In this document: in pieces, positions 14,794 through 23,161 of the stretch | Layout: every line of letters starts with the position of its first letter | Numbering within the stretch: the first letter of the stretch is position 1 | Source: JBBUX01 sp037445775 | GTDB taxonomy: Bacteria > Actinomycetota > Coriobacteriia > Anaerosomatales > PHET01 | NCBI GenBank assembly: GCA_037445775.1 | Contig: JBBIJX010000016.1 | Span: 1 to 30,460 of the forward strand | Length of the DNA stretch: 30,460 nucleotides | Reading direction: 5' to 3' | Program-made: the position numbers and the translations under genes | The notes under the pieces: model-generated | What the model saw: the letters and a program-made list of their open reading frames with translations, nothing else | What the model was told of the DNA's origin: nothing | Database searches by the model: none

Positions 14794-16050
14794 CTAGGGC
14801 TGCGTGGTGGTCTCGACAGCCTCGTCGGTCGGCGGCGGGGAGGTACGCGTCACCTGTACGAGGCCGGTCGCTTGGAGCGCGTTCACGAGCATAGCCTCGT
14901 CCGCCGACGAGCCGCAGTATCCGATCTCGATGCGCCCCTCTCCGGGGAAGAGGGTCGCCGTGCCAAGCCCCGGGATCTGTTCGAGCCCGGCTAGCACGGC
15001 GTTACCCTGCTTTGCGAGGTCCACTCCGTCAGCGGGCTTGAGCGCGAGAGATGCGGTCACGCACGCGTCGCTGGTTCCGTAGGTGCGCGTGATCTCGCCC
15101 CCAAGGTCCTGCGCCGTCGTGCTGCGACTGCTCGCATAGATACCGATGACGAGCGCGACCGCGATCGCACCCACAAGCACGACGAGACTCGCCCGGGAAC
15201 GCGGCGGACTGGGATCTTCGTGGGCGACCTCCTCGACGGTGTCGCCTTCGGTTGCGGCGTGCGCCGCAACCGAAGCATCATCATCGTGCGCCTCGTCTTC
15301 TCCGTCCCACGCGGAGGCTCTGACCGGACTCAACTTCTTGCGGATCGCGACGAACGCGAGCGCGAAGCCGGCGATGGCGAGGGCCACGAGCAGAGCCACG
15401 ATCACGCCACTCGACCCGCTGCCCGAGGTGGCGCTACTGCCGGGAATCACTGGCGTGTAGGCGAACTGCAGCGTGAGCGGCTCACCGGCCTTGACGTCCT
15501 CGACGGTCCGCGAGAAGTAGCTGTGCCTGCTGTCGGCGGTGAAGAGCCGACCTCCTTCGCCGGGAGACGTCCGAGTGATCTGAGAGTTCGTGGGTATGCG
15601 CACGCTGATGCGTGCGGACTTCGACTCGGCGATAGGGGTCCACGAGAGGCTCGTCATGTAGGTCGTGCCGTCGAAGCCGGTCACTGGAGCGATCTCGCCT
15701 TCGACCTGGCCCACTCGCGACTTCGTGAGGGTGAGTACATAGACGTCGGACCCGTCGGCGGCGCGTGTCGTGTAGGTACTCTCGATATCGTTTGCCGTGC
15801 CGTTGCCCAGCAGCTCTCCGGCCCACTGGATGTGGGCGCCAGCGGGGAGCGGCAGCTCGACCTGCGCAGGGAGTTTGGTCCCTTCCGGCAGCTCTCCGGC
15901 GACGAGCAGGAGCGACTTGCCGCCCTCCTCGATGAGGGTGACGTCCATCGTCTCGGGCGCGATTGGCTTGGCGTGGGCCGGCACGCCCACAGACAGGGCC
16001 AGTGCAAGCGTGCACGCGGTCATCACGGCGAGTCTCGTGGCGCTCTTCAT
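14794..16050 (-). CDS. Unknown membrane protein with extracytoplasmic and HMA-like domains
   Basis: 418 residues, family not recognised. A signal peptide (1-27, PAHA|KP) is followed by a beta-rich extracytoplasmic region (28-205; PLPAGAHIQWAGELLG is reminiscent of exported beta-sandwich domains). TM1 lies at ~214-236. An acidic cytoplasmic linker (~245-285, EDEAHDDDAS) follows, then TM2 at ~288-306. The final extracytoplasmic domain, ~315-400, contains two Cys (C330, C379) and a beta-alpha-beta-beta-alpha-beta rhythm like a heavy-metal-associated (HMA) fold, but no CXXC metal site. It follows pknB on the same strand after 117 bases, so it may be a substrate or partner of that kinase (inference). 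A TAAGGAG ribosome site precedes ATG 16050. Confidence 0.7.
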   Translation of the reverse strand: MKSATRLAVMTACTLALALSVGVPAHAKPIAPETMDVTLIEEGGKSLLLVAGELPEGTKLPAQVELPLPAGAHIQWAGELLGNGTANDIESTYTTRAADGSDVYVLTLTKSRVGQVEGEIAPVTGFDGTTYMTSLSWTPIAESKSARISVRIPTNSQITRTSPGEGGRLFTADSRHSYFSRTVEDVKAGEPLTLQFAYTPVIPGSSATSGSGSSGVIVALLVALAIAGFALAFVAIRKKLSPVRASAWDGEDEAHDDDASVAAHAATEGDTVEEVAHEDPSPPRSRASLVVLVGAIAVALVIGIYASSRSTTAQDLGGEITRTYGTSDACVTASLALKPADGVDLAKQGNAVLAGLEQIPGLGTATLFPGEGRIEIGYCGSSADEAMLVNALQATGLVQVTRTSPPPTDEAVETTTQP

Positions 16051-16129
16051 ATGCTGAGGCTCCTTACGGGTTTGCGACGGCGTGCTTCACTGCGCCTCGG
16101 CGCGGGCGTCAGAGTACGGGTGGAGCAAG

Positions 16130-16150
16130 GCGCGTGCCGCTGACACGCGC
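16130..16150 (-). terminator. Hairpin downstream of pknB, possible terminator
   Basis: GCGCGTG and CACGCGC form a 7-bp perfect stem with a seven-base loop, 18 bases after the pknB stop. The minus strand continues CTTGCT, without a proper T-run. It may partly separate pknB from the next gene. Confidence 0.4.
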
Positions 16151-16167
16151 TGTTAGCGGACACGAAC

Positions 16168-18006
16168 TCAGGGAGGGGTCGCGTCGACTAGCAGACTCAC
16201 CGTCGACCCGCTCGCGGCCGACGTTCCCGGGCTCGGATCCTGCTCGAGCACCGTCCCATTGTTCGCATGCGGATCATAGCGGACCGCGACCTTGAAGCCG
16301 AGGCCTTCGAGCTTGGCAGTCGCGTCGGCGAGCGACTGGCCGATGACGTCGGGCACCTCGATGCGGGCCGGCCCCTCGCTCACGTTGATCGTGATCTTCG
16401 AGCCCTTCGCGACCGACAGGCCGCCTTGCGGGTTCTGGTCGATCACGATGCCTGCCTTGACGGTATCGTGGTACTGCTTCTTCGTCGATACCTTGAAGCC
16501 CGCCTGGGTGAGCGTCGACTCCGCCTCCGCCTGCGTCTTGCCCTTGACACTAGGCACCTGTACCGTCTCGACGCCGCGCGAGATGTAGTACAGCACGAAG
16601 GTGCCGGCTTCGACCTCCTCACCCTGCTTCGGGCTCTGCTTGAAGACGGTGCCCGGCTCCGCCTTGTCGTCGGGCTCGAGGGCCAACTTGGGCACGAGGC
16701 CGCTCGCGATGAGAGCTTCGCGAGCGGCCTCATCGGTCATGCCGATCAGGAGCGGCACCTCGACAACGGCGGGCCCCTGGCTCACCGTGATGTCGACGGT
16801 AGAGCCCTTCGGTGCGCTGGCGCCTGCGACCGGCGACTGGTCGATGACTGTGCCTTCTTCGACGGTCGGGTCGTTCGCCGGGATCACCTTGCCCAGCACG
16901 AAGCCGGCGTCGGCGATCGCCTGCTCGGCCTTGGGTTGCGTCTGGCCCACGAGCTCCGGCACCGCCACGGCGTCGGTGCCGAACAGGCCGAGCCCGTAGG
17001 CGATGCCGAGGCCGGCGAGCACTAGCAGCACCGCTGCGATGACCCACGGCCACACCGGACGTCGCTTCGGCACGCCGCGGACGATGGGGCCACCACCGGC
17101 ACCGTTGCCCACGGGTGTGAGCACTTGGGTCTGGTCGGCGCGCGGGGTCGAGGCCGCGGCGCTTGCCGCGAACGCGGGTGCGCTCACGCCCTCGCCCGAT
17201 ACGATCTTGAGGAGGTCGCGGCGCATATCCTCCGCTGTCGCGTAGCGCTTGGCCGGATCCTTCGCGAGAGCACGCCCGATCACGCGCTCCAGATCGGGCA
17301 AGATGCCGGGATTGAGCGCGGTGGGGCGCACCGGCTGCTCGTTGACTTGCTTGAGGGCGACGGCCACGGGCGTGTCCGCGTCGAAGGGGAGCGTGCCGGT
17401 CGCGGCCTCGTAGAGCACGACGCCGAGGGAGTAGAGGTCGCTTGGAGTCTTCAGTTCGCGGCCCTGCGCCTGCTCGGGGCTCACGTAGTGCGCCGTCCCG
17501 AGGACCGAGCCGGTCTGCGTCATCATCGTGTTGCCGGCGCGCGCGATGCCGAAGTCCATGACCTTCACCGAGCCGTCCGGTGCGACCATGATGTTGTGGG
17601 GCTTGATGTCGCGGTGGATGACGTCGTATCCGTGCGCGACGGACAACGCCGAACAGACCTGCGCGCCGATCTCAGCGACGCGCCGCGAATCCAGCGAGCC
17701 CTTGCTCTCGATGATGGACTTCAGGTCGGTGCCGCGGCAGTACTCCATGACGATGTAGTACGTCTCGCCGTCCTGTCCCCAGTCGTAGATGTTGACGATG
17801 TAGGGGCTCTGGAGGTTGGCTGCGGCCTGCGCTTCCTGGCGGAAGCGCGCAGCGAAGCCGGGGTCGGCGGCGTAGCGGGGGTGGAGCACTTTGACCGCAA
17901 CGGTGCGACCGAGCGTCTCGTCGACTGCCTTGTAGACCTCGGCCATGCCGCCCGAGCCGATCTTCTCAGTGACCCGGTACCTGTGCCCGAAGACCATCTC
18001 GTTCAC
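16168..18006 (-). CDS. pknB: PASTA-domain Ser/Thr protein kinase PknB
   Basis: 612 residues. The cytoplasmic kinase domain (about 9-270) has the P-loop GSGGMAEVY, catalytic K39, HRDIKPHN (131-138, D133), DFG (151-153) and SPEQ (176-179). A juxtamembrane segment leads to one TM helix (~318-343). Four PASTA domains follow outside the cell, each opening with a V-P motif: AVPELVG (~348), EVPLLIG (~414), QVPSVKG (~482) and EVPDVIG (~549). PASTA repeats sense muropeptides or lipid II, so the kinase couples wall status to phosphorylation of division and synthesis proteins. The start is GTG 18006 with GGAGG about ten bases before it. It is downstream of the SEDS-PBP fusion and of pstP, its expected phosphatase. 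Confidence 0.96.
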   Translation of the reverse strand: MNEMVFGHRYRVTEKIGSGGMAEVYKAVDETLGRTVAVKVLHPRYAADPGFAARFRQEAQAAANLQSPYIVNIYDWGQDGETYYIVMEYCRGTDLKSIIESKGSLDSRRVAEIGAQVCSALSVAHGYDVIHRDIKPHNIMVAPDGSVKVMDFGIARAGNTMMTQTGSVLGTAHYVSPEQAQGRELKTPSDLYSLGVVLYEAATGTLPFDADTPVAVALKQVNEQPVRPTALNPGILPDLERVIGRALAKDPAKRYATAEDMRRDLLKIVSGEGVSAPAFAASAAASTPRADQTQVLTPVGNGAGGGPIVRGVPKRRPVWPWVIAAVLLVLAGLGIAYGLGLFGTDAVAVPELVGQTQPKAEQAIADAGFVLGKVIPANDPTVEEGTVIDQSPVAGASAPKGSTVDITVSQGPAVVEVPLLIGMTDEAAREALIASGLVPKLALEPDDKAEPGTVFKQSPKQGEEVEAGTFVLYYISRGVETVQVPSVKGKTQAEAESTLTQAGFKVSTKKQYHDTVKAGIVIDQNPQGGLSVAKGSKITINVSEGPARIEVPDVIGQSLADATAKLEGLGFKVAVRYDPHANNGTVLEQDPSPGTSAASGSTVSLLVDATPP

Positions 18007-18117
18007 GCGTTAGTCGCCTCCGCCTACGCTCACCTGCGGGACTACCCGTCCCGGCTGTTCGTTATTCTAGCCGAATCCCTGTCCGCCCCGCGTGCCATGA
18101 CCGTCCGGGTCGCCGGA

Positions 18118-20880
18118 CTACTCGCGCCGTGCCTGCGCTTTCAGAGCGGCTTCGAGTACCGCCCGCGCTGCCGGCGCCGCGACCCGGCCGCCTGTGCCCC
18201 CGCCCTCTATCAGCACCGCGAGGGCGACGGTGGGATCGTTCGCGGGCGCGAATGCGATGAACCACGCGTTCGTGGGCCCGCCCTTGCCCACCTCGGCCGT
18301 GCCGGTCTTGCCGCAGACCGCGACATCGGACACGGCTGCGCGCTTGCCGCTGCCGTGCGTCACGACGGCGCGCATCGCGTCGCGCACGAGCCCGGCGGTC
18401 TTGGCGTCTGTCGCACGCGTCCACACGCGGGGGCGTGTGACACCTAGCGGCGACGCGTCGCCTTCGGCAGGGTCCACCACGCGGTCGATCACGTAGGGTC
18501 GCATGACGTCACCGCCGTTGGCGATGCCTGCGGCGACGAGGGCCATCTGCAGCGCGGACGCCTGCGGACCGGGAGGGCTCTCGTGTTCGCCCACCGGCTG
18601 CCCGACGCCCGCCCACGCGGTCTCCCACGTCGTCATCTCCGCAGGGTCGGGCATGAGCGATTCGCGCACGGGGAGTTCGTAGGGCGAGCGCATGCCGAAG
18701 CCGAAGCGCTGCGCCTGGTCGACGAGACGTCGCGGCCCCAGGTCGACTGCGAGCTGCGCGAACACGGTGTTGACCGAACGGGCCGTCGCGCTAACGAGGT
18801 CGAGGCGTCCGTACGAACCACCCTCGAAGTTCGTCACGGGCGCGTTACCGATCTCGAGACGCCCCGGACCCGGGTATGCGGTCTTCGGGGTCGCGACGCC
18901 GGACGCGTAGGCGCCGGTGAGTGTGACGATCTTGAACGTCGAGCCGGGCGCGTAGAGCGCTTGCCGCGCGCGGTCAAGCAGGTTCGCCGCGCGCGCGGTC
19001 GAAAGCCGGTCCCACTCGGTGTCGATCTCACCGGGGTCGTAGGTGGGCCGCGATGCGCTCGCGAGTACCGCACCGGTGCGAGGGTCGAGCACGACCACGG
19101 CGCCGCGACGTCCGGAGAGCTCCCGTTCGGCCACCTTCTGCACGCGCGAGTCGATCGTGAGCACGACGTCGTCGCCTTCGACGGGGCGCCCCGCCGCGGC
19201 GTCGACCACGTCGAGCCACGTGCGGTAGGTGCGCGTGCCGGTGAGCGCGTCGTTGGCTGCCGCCTCGACACCGGCGCGGCCGTAGGTGAGCGAGAAGTAG
19301 CCCACCGTGTGAGCCGCGAGGCTGCCCTCGGGGTAGCGTCGGGCGAACGTCGAGCGTCCCGCCGGCATCGACTCGGCCAGCACGACGCCGTCGCGCGTCA
19401 GGATCGAGCCGCGGTCGATGCGAGCGGCCTGTGTGAGGTCGCGCGTGTTCGAAGGCGCGTTCGCGAGGGAGCGCGCGTTGACCACCTGTATCCACGTCAG
19501 GTTCACGATGAGCGCGCCCAGGAGCAGCGCGAGGACCGTCGCGATGCGCGTGAGGCGCCTGCCGAGCGCCAGGCGGCCGAGCACGCCCGCATCGGCGCCC
19601 GTCGTCTGCATCTCTACACCGGTCCCCGCACTCTCGTCGCCTGCGCGCATGAGCAGGCCGAGCGCGATGAACGTCGAGAGCAGCGATGAGCCGCCGTAGC
19701 TCATGAACGGCAGCGTGACGCCGGTGAGCGGGATGAGGCGGGTGACGCCTCCTACGATGACGAAAGCCTGCAACGCCACCGAGGCCACAAGGCCTACAGC
19801 GATGAGCGCGGCGACGTCTGATCGGGCGCGCGTCGCTGTGGCCAGTCCCCGTACTGCGATGACGAGGAAGCAGAGCACGACGGCGGCAGCGCCCAGAAGC
19901 CCGAGCTCCTCGCCTATGGCGCTGAAGATGAAGTCCGTCGCAACGAACGGGATGCGCTCCGGAATGCCGTTGCCGGGTCCCACGCCCACGATGCCGCCTG
20001 CCGCGAGCGCGAACAGGGATTGCACCAGCTGGTAGCCGCGCCCCGCCGCGTCGGCGAACGGGTCGAGCCATATGGCGACGCGCGTCTGCACGTGGTCGAA
20101 TAGCCGCCACGCGAGCGTCGCGCCCGCCCCGAAGAGCACGAGCCCCACCAAGACGTAGGCTGAACGCCCCGTCGCCGCGTAGATCATCACGAGGAAGATG
20201 CAGAACAGAAGTAGTGAGGAGCCCAGGTCGCGCTCGAAGACGAGCACGAAGAGCGAGGCCGTCCACATGAGCACGAGCGGACCGAGCGTGCGTGGCTCGG
20301 GCAGCCTCATGCCAAGAGTGCGCCGCGTGGAGACCGAAAGCATCTCGCGATTCTCGGCGAGATAGGCGGCGAGGAAGACGACGATGCAGAGCTTCGCGAG
20401 TTCACCGGGCTGGAAGCTCATCGAGCCGACGCGGATCCACAGCTTCGCTCCATTGACCTCGTGGCCGATGAACGCCGGCATCACGAGCAGGGCGAGCCCC
20501 GCGAGGCCGGTCGTGTACTTGTAGCGCGCCAGCCCCATGAGCGAGGGGATGGCGATGAGCGTGACTACGAGCGCACCCACACTCATGAAGAGCCACACGA
20601 CTTGGCTTGCGGCGAGCGCGCGGTCAAGGCGTGCGACGAAGGCGAGACCCAGTCCCGCCAGTACGAACGCCACAGGAAGCAGCGCCGGGTCGGCGTTGGG
20701 GGCGAATCGACGCGCGGCCGCATGCGCGACGACGAACGCGCCGAGGAGCGACGCCGGCACCGCGAGCTGTGACCACGCGAAGACCCTCGCGGCGTTGACC
20801 TCGACCAGCGCGAACACGATGAGTACCGGCGCCGCCGCGGCCGCCAGCAGGAGCATCTCGGTTGTTCGGCGGGACCGCAC
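18118..20880 (-). CDS. Fused SEDS glycosyltransferase (FtsW/RodA) - class B PBP transpeptidase
   Basis: 920 residues joining two proteins usually encoded separately as rodA and pbpA. Residues ~9-415 are the multi-pass SEDS polymerase, with ERDLGSS (216-222), the key Asp in TDFIFSAIGEELG (D316) and PFMSYGGSSL (391-400). A linker leads to a further TM helix (~444-466), the single-pass anchor of the PBP. The pedestal region contains IDRGSILTRDG (488-498), and the transpeptidase motifs are STFK (S647-K650), SVN (702-704) and KTGT (858-861). It polymerises glycan strands and cross-links them at the membrane. The start is GTG 20880, eight bases after the pstP stop; a longer open frame upstream reads antisense-like Arg-rich peptide over pstP and is rejected. 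ATG 20856 is an alternative start. Confidence 0.94.
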   Translation of the reverse strand: MRSRRTTEMLLLAAAAAPVLIVFALVEVNAARVFAWSQLAVPASLLGAFVVAHAAARRFAPNADPALLPVAFVLAGLGLAFVARLDRALAASQVVWLFMSVGALVVTLIAIPSLMGLARYKYTTGLAGLALLVMPAFIGHEVNGAKLWIRVGSMSFQPGELAKLCIVVFLAAYLAENREMLSVSTRRTLGMRLPEPRTLGPLVLMWTASLFVLVFERDLGSSLLLFCIFLVMIYAATGRSAYVLVGLVLFGAGATLAWRLFDHVQTRVAIWLDPFADAAGRGYQLVQSLFALAAGGIVGVGPGNGIPERIPFVATDFIFSAIGEELGLLGAAAVVLCFLVIAVRGLATATRARSDVAALIAVGLVASVALQAFVIVGGVTRLIPLTGVTLPFMSYGGSSLLSTFIALGLLMRAGDESAGTGVEMQTTGADAGVLGRLALGRRLTRIATVLALLLGALIVNLTWIQVVNARSLANAPSNTRDLTQAARIDRGSILTRDGVVLAESMPAGRSTFARRYPEGSLAAHTVGYFSLTYGRAGVEAAANDALTGTRTYRTWLDVVDAAAGRPVEGDDVVLTIDSRVQKVAERELSGRRGAVVVLDPRTGAVLASASRPTYDPGEIDTEWDRLSTARAANLLDRARQALYAPGSTFKIVTLTGAYASGVATPKTAYPGPGRLEIGNAPVTNFEGGSYGRLDLVSATARSVNTVFAQLAVDLGPRRLVDQAQRFGFGMRSPYELPVRESLMPDPAEMTTWETAWAGVGQPVGEHESPPGPQASALQMALVAAGIANGGDVMRPYVIDRVVDPAEGDASPLGVTRPRVWTRATDAKTAGLVRDAMRAVVTHGSGKRAAVSDVAVCGKTGTAEVGKGGPTNAWFIAFAPANDPTVALAVLIEGGGTGGRVAAPAARAVLEAALKAQARRE

Positions 20881-20888
20881 CGGCGGCC

Positions 20889-21962
20889 CTACGGGCCGCT
20901 CGTGGCGCTGAGGGAGCGCAGGAACGCACGGGCTTCCTCGACGCTGTCGAAGAGCTGACCTCGCGCGAGCGCCGCCTGCTGGCCGGGCGAGAGGTCCTCG
21001 ACGCTGATGGGTGAGGATTCCACGTGCCAGTGCAGCTCGAGTTCGCCCACGTTGCCCGGGACGCCGCGGTATAGCGTGACGGTCCCGTCCGGCGCGCTCA
21101 CGAGGAAGGCCCGCGAGCGCGCGTAGCGGTATGTGCCGTATGCGACGCCGGCAATGATCAGCGCGAGTACGGCGAGCCACGCGACGAGCGCGATGCCGAA
21201 CCGCAAGCTCCGCTCGCGGTCGCGCACGCCTGGGGCCCGTGTGCGCTCGCCCTCGAGGTCGACGACGATGACGGAGATGTTGTCCTGGCCGCCGGCCTCG
21301 TTCGCAGCGTCGACGAGCGCACGGGCTGCGGCGGCGGGGTCGGCGTGCGAGCCCAGCAACGTCGCAATCGTCCTGTCGAGGAGCATGCTGCTGAGCCCGT
21401 CGCTGCACAGAAGCAGCCGGTCGCCGGGTGCCGCGTCGATCTCGTAGGTGTCGGCGACCATGTTCGGATCGGTCCCGAGCGCGCGTGTGATGACGCTCCG
21501 GTTGGGATGGACGCGCGACTCCGCCTCGGTTATCTGACCGGTGCGAATCATGTCTGCCACCATCGAGTGGTCCCGGGTCACCCGTGAGAGGGCGCCGGCG
21601 CTCAGCACGTAGGCGCGCGAGTCGCCCACGTGGCCTATCGTCACGTGAGCGCCGTCCACGAGCGCGGCGGTGATGGTGGTGCCCATGCCGGAGCGGCCGA
21701 TGCCCTCCCGGGCAGCCCTGATGACCTCGCGGTTCGCGGCACGGATGGCGCGCGCAAGCGCGTTGGCGTCGGGTCGGCGCGGCGCGTGGTCGCGCAGCGT
21801 CTCGACGGCGAGCTGGCTCGCGACCTCTCCGGCCTCGTGGCCTCCCAGCCCGTCGGCGACGACGAACAGCGGCGGGTCCGCGAGTACTGCGTCCTCGTTG
21901 TGCGACCGCATGCGGCCCACATCGGTGAGCGCTGCCCATGTCTGGCGGGTTCGGAGGCTCAT
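20889..21962 (-). CDS. pstP: PP2C-family Ser/Thr protein phosphatase with TM anchor
   Basis: 357 residues. The PPM/PP2C catalytic domain (5-237) has all expected motifs: RSHNEDA (19-25), VVADGLGGHEAGE (34-46, metal ligand D37), GHVGDSRAY (110-118), LLLCSDGLS (183-191, D188) and GGQDNISVIVV (224-234, D227). A TM helix spans ~255-275 and a small extracytoplasmic domain follows (~285-350). It reverses phosphorylation by the cluster's kinases, as PstP does in other actinobacteria. ATG 21962 overlaps the fhaB stop as ATGA, so translation is coupled. Confidence 0.95.
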   Translation of the reverse strand: MSLRTRQTWAALTDVGRMRSHNEDAVLADPPLFVVADGLGGHEAGEVASQLAVETLRDHAPRRPDANALARAIRAANREVIRAAREGIGRSGMGTTITAALVDGAHVTIGHVGDSRAYVLSAGALSRVTRDHSMVADMIRTGQITEAESRVHPNRSVITRALGTDPNMVADTYEIDAAPGDRLLLCSDGLSSMLLDRTIATLLGSHADPAAAARALVDAANEAGGQDNISVIVVDLEGERTRAPGVRDRERSLRFGIALVAWLAVLALIIAGVAYGTYRYARSRAFLVSAPDGTVTLYRGVPGNVGELELHWHVESSPISVEDLSPGQQAALARGQLFDSVEEARAFLRSLSATSGP

Positions 21963-22375
21963 CCGCGGCCCACCTTGAGCCGCACGGATCCGACATCGAT
22001 CACGTCGCCGGGCTCTAGGGTGCGCGCCGCAGTGATGCGCGCGCCGTTCAGGACCGTCCCGTTCGTCGACCCGAGGTCCTCGAGCACCACGCTCGCTCCC
22101 GACGGGAAGATGCGCGCGTGCGTGGCGGAGATGAAGTCGTCGCCCACGACGATGTCGGCACCGGGCGACCGGCCGATCACGACCGGTCCGCTGACCTCGA
22201 TAGTGGTGTTGCGGAGCTGAGCTGGGCCTTGAATCACGGTTAGGGTGCAGGAGCCGGGTGCGGCCTTCCTGCCCGACGAGACGAGTCCGATGCCGGCTCG
22301 GATAGCGGCGAACAGGAACAGGTAGAGCAGCGCGAGCAGCAGCAGGCGCCCCGCCAGTAGGACGACGTCGACCAC
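21959..22375 (-). CDS. fhaB: FhaB-type FHA-domain protein, membrane anchored
   Basis: 138 residues: an N-terminal membrane helix (~5-27), a short linker and an FHA domain (~50-136). The FHA phosphothreonine-binding motifs are all present: VIGRSPGADIVV, FISATHARI (S/T-H) and DLGSTNGTVLNG. FHA proteins dock onto phosphorylated kinases or wall proteins; FhaB (FipA) in mycobacteria links PknA/PknB signalling to division. The start is GTG 22375, five bases after the fhaA stop; it overlaps pstP at its 3' end. Confidence 0.93.
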   Translation of the reverse strand: MVDVVLLAGRLLLLALLYLFLFAAIRAGIGLVSSGRKAAPGSCTLTVIQGPAQLRNTTIEVSGPVVIGRSPGADIVVGDDFISATHARIFPSGASVVLEDLGSTNGTVLNGARITAARTLEPGDVIDVGSVRLKVGRG

Positions 22376-22380
22376 CGTTC

Positions 22381-23151
22381 TCAGCCCCTTGGCCCGTGGT
22401 AGACGAGTTCGCTCGTGCCGATGGTGATCGTGTCGCCGTCGGAGAGATGGACGCGGTCGACGCGGACGCCGTTGACGAGGGTGCCGTTGGTGGAACCCAG
22501 GTCGAAGAGATCCCAGCCGTTCGCGCCGCGCTCGAGCGCCGCGTGTTCGCGCGACGCGTTCATGTCCTGCAGGTGGATCTCGCAGGAGCGAAGGCGTCCG
22601 ATCACCATGCGGGTGCTGCCGAGTGCCACGTCGTGCCCGATGCCGGGCACAGTGACCGTGGCGAGCGCGGCGGGAGCCTCACGGCGCGCCACGGTCATAT
22701 CGCGAGACGCGACGACCTCGTGCGCGGGCTCGAGGGGCGGCTGTTGTTCGGCATCGTTGTCGAACTCCGCAGCGATCTCATCGGGCGAGAGCAGCTCTCC
22801 GATGACTTCGAAGCGTCCGAGCTTGAGCTCGTCGTCGACGTGGAAGCGCACGCGCGGGCGTGTCGAGAGGGTGTAGTCGCGTTCGCGCGCGTAACCCTGC
22901 AGGTAAGTCTCAAGCTCGCCTGCGAGCGTCGTCGTGAAGCCGCCAAGCTGGTCTGCGTCGGCAGGGGAGAGGAGCACCGAGTAGAGCGTCGGGGCGTAGA
23001 CCTTGCCCACCCCGAGCTTGCGCCTGCGATCCATCTCCTTGCCGGCCGCGCGTGCGAGTTCAGCGGGCTGGACGTGCGAACGAAAGACGCCGGCGAACAG
23101 GCCCTCTACGGCGCGTCCGACGCGGTCTTCGAAATCGGAGAGCAGGCTCAC
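22381..23151 (-). CDS. fhaA: FhaA-type protein (DUF3662 + FHA domain)
   Basis: 256 residues. Residues 1-~115 form the FhaA N-terminal domain (DUF3662), with FEDRVGRAVEGLFAGVFRS, then VQPAELARAAGKEMD and the conserved YAPTLYSVLLSPAD. A linker follows, and the FHA domain occupies ~170-253: VIGRLRSCEIHL, NASREHAAL and DLGSTNGTLVNG. The mycobacterial counterpart binds phosphorylated MviN (the MurJ-type lipid II flippase partner), so it reads kinase output for wall precursor export. The start is GTG 23151, ten bases after the stop of the upstream kinase gene. Confidence 0.94.
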   Translation of the reverse strand: MSLLSDFEDRVGRAVEGLFAGVFRSHVQPAELARAAGKEMDRRRKLGVGKVYAPTLYSVLLSPADADQLGGFTTTLAGELETYLQGYARERDYTLSTRPRVRFHVDDELKLGRFEVIGELLSPDEIAAEFDNDAEQQPPLEPAHEVVASRDMTVARREAPAALATVTVPGIGHDVALGSTRMVIGRLRSCEIHLQDMNASREHAALERGANGWDLFDLGSTNGTLVNGVRVDRVHLSDGDTITIGTSELVYHGPRG

Positions 23152-23161
23152 AGTGCGGGTC

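Noticed and set aside
17125..18447. Plus-strand 440-codon frame across pknB and the PBP end
   Set aside because: It is antisense to two certain genes and has no ribosome site or recognisable domain.
18118..21996. A continuous 1292-codon frame on the minus strand
   Set aside because: Its first ~370 codons are Arg/Pro-rich and lie over the intact PP2C gene in another frame; the real protein starts at GTG 20880.
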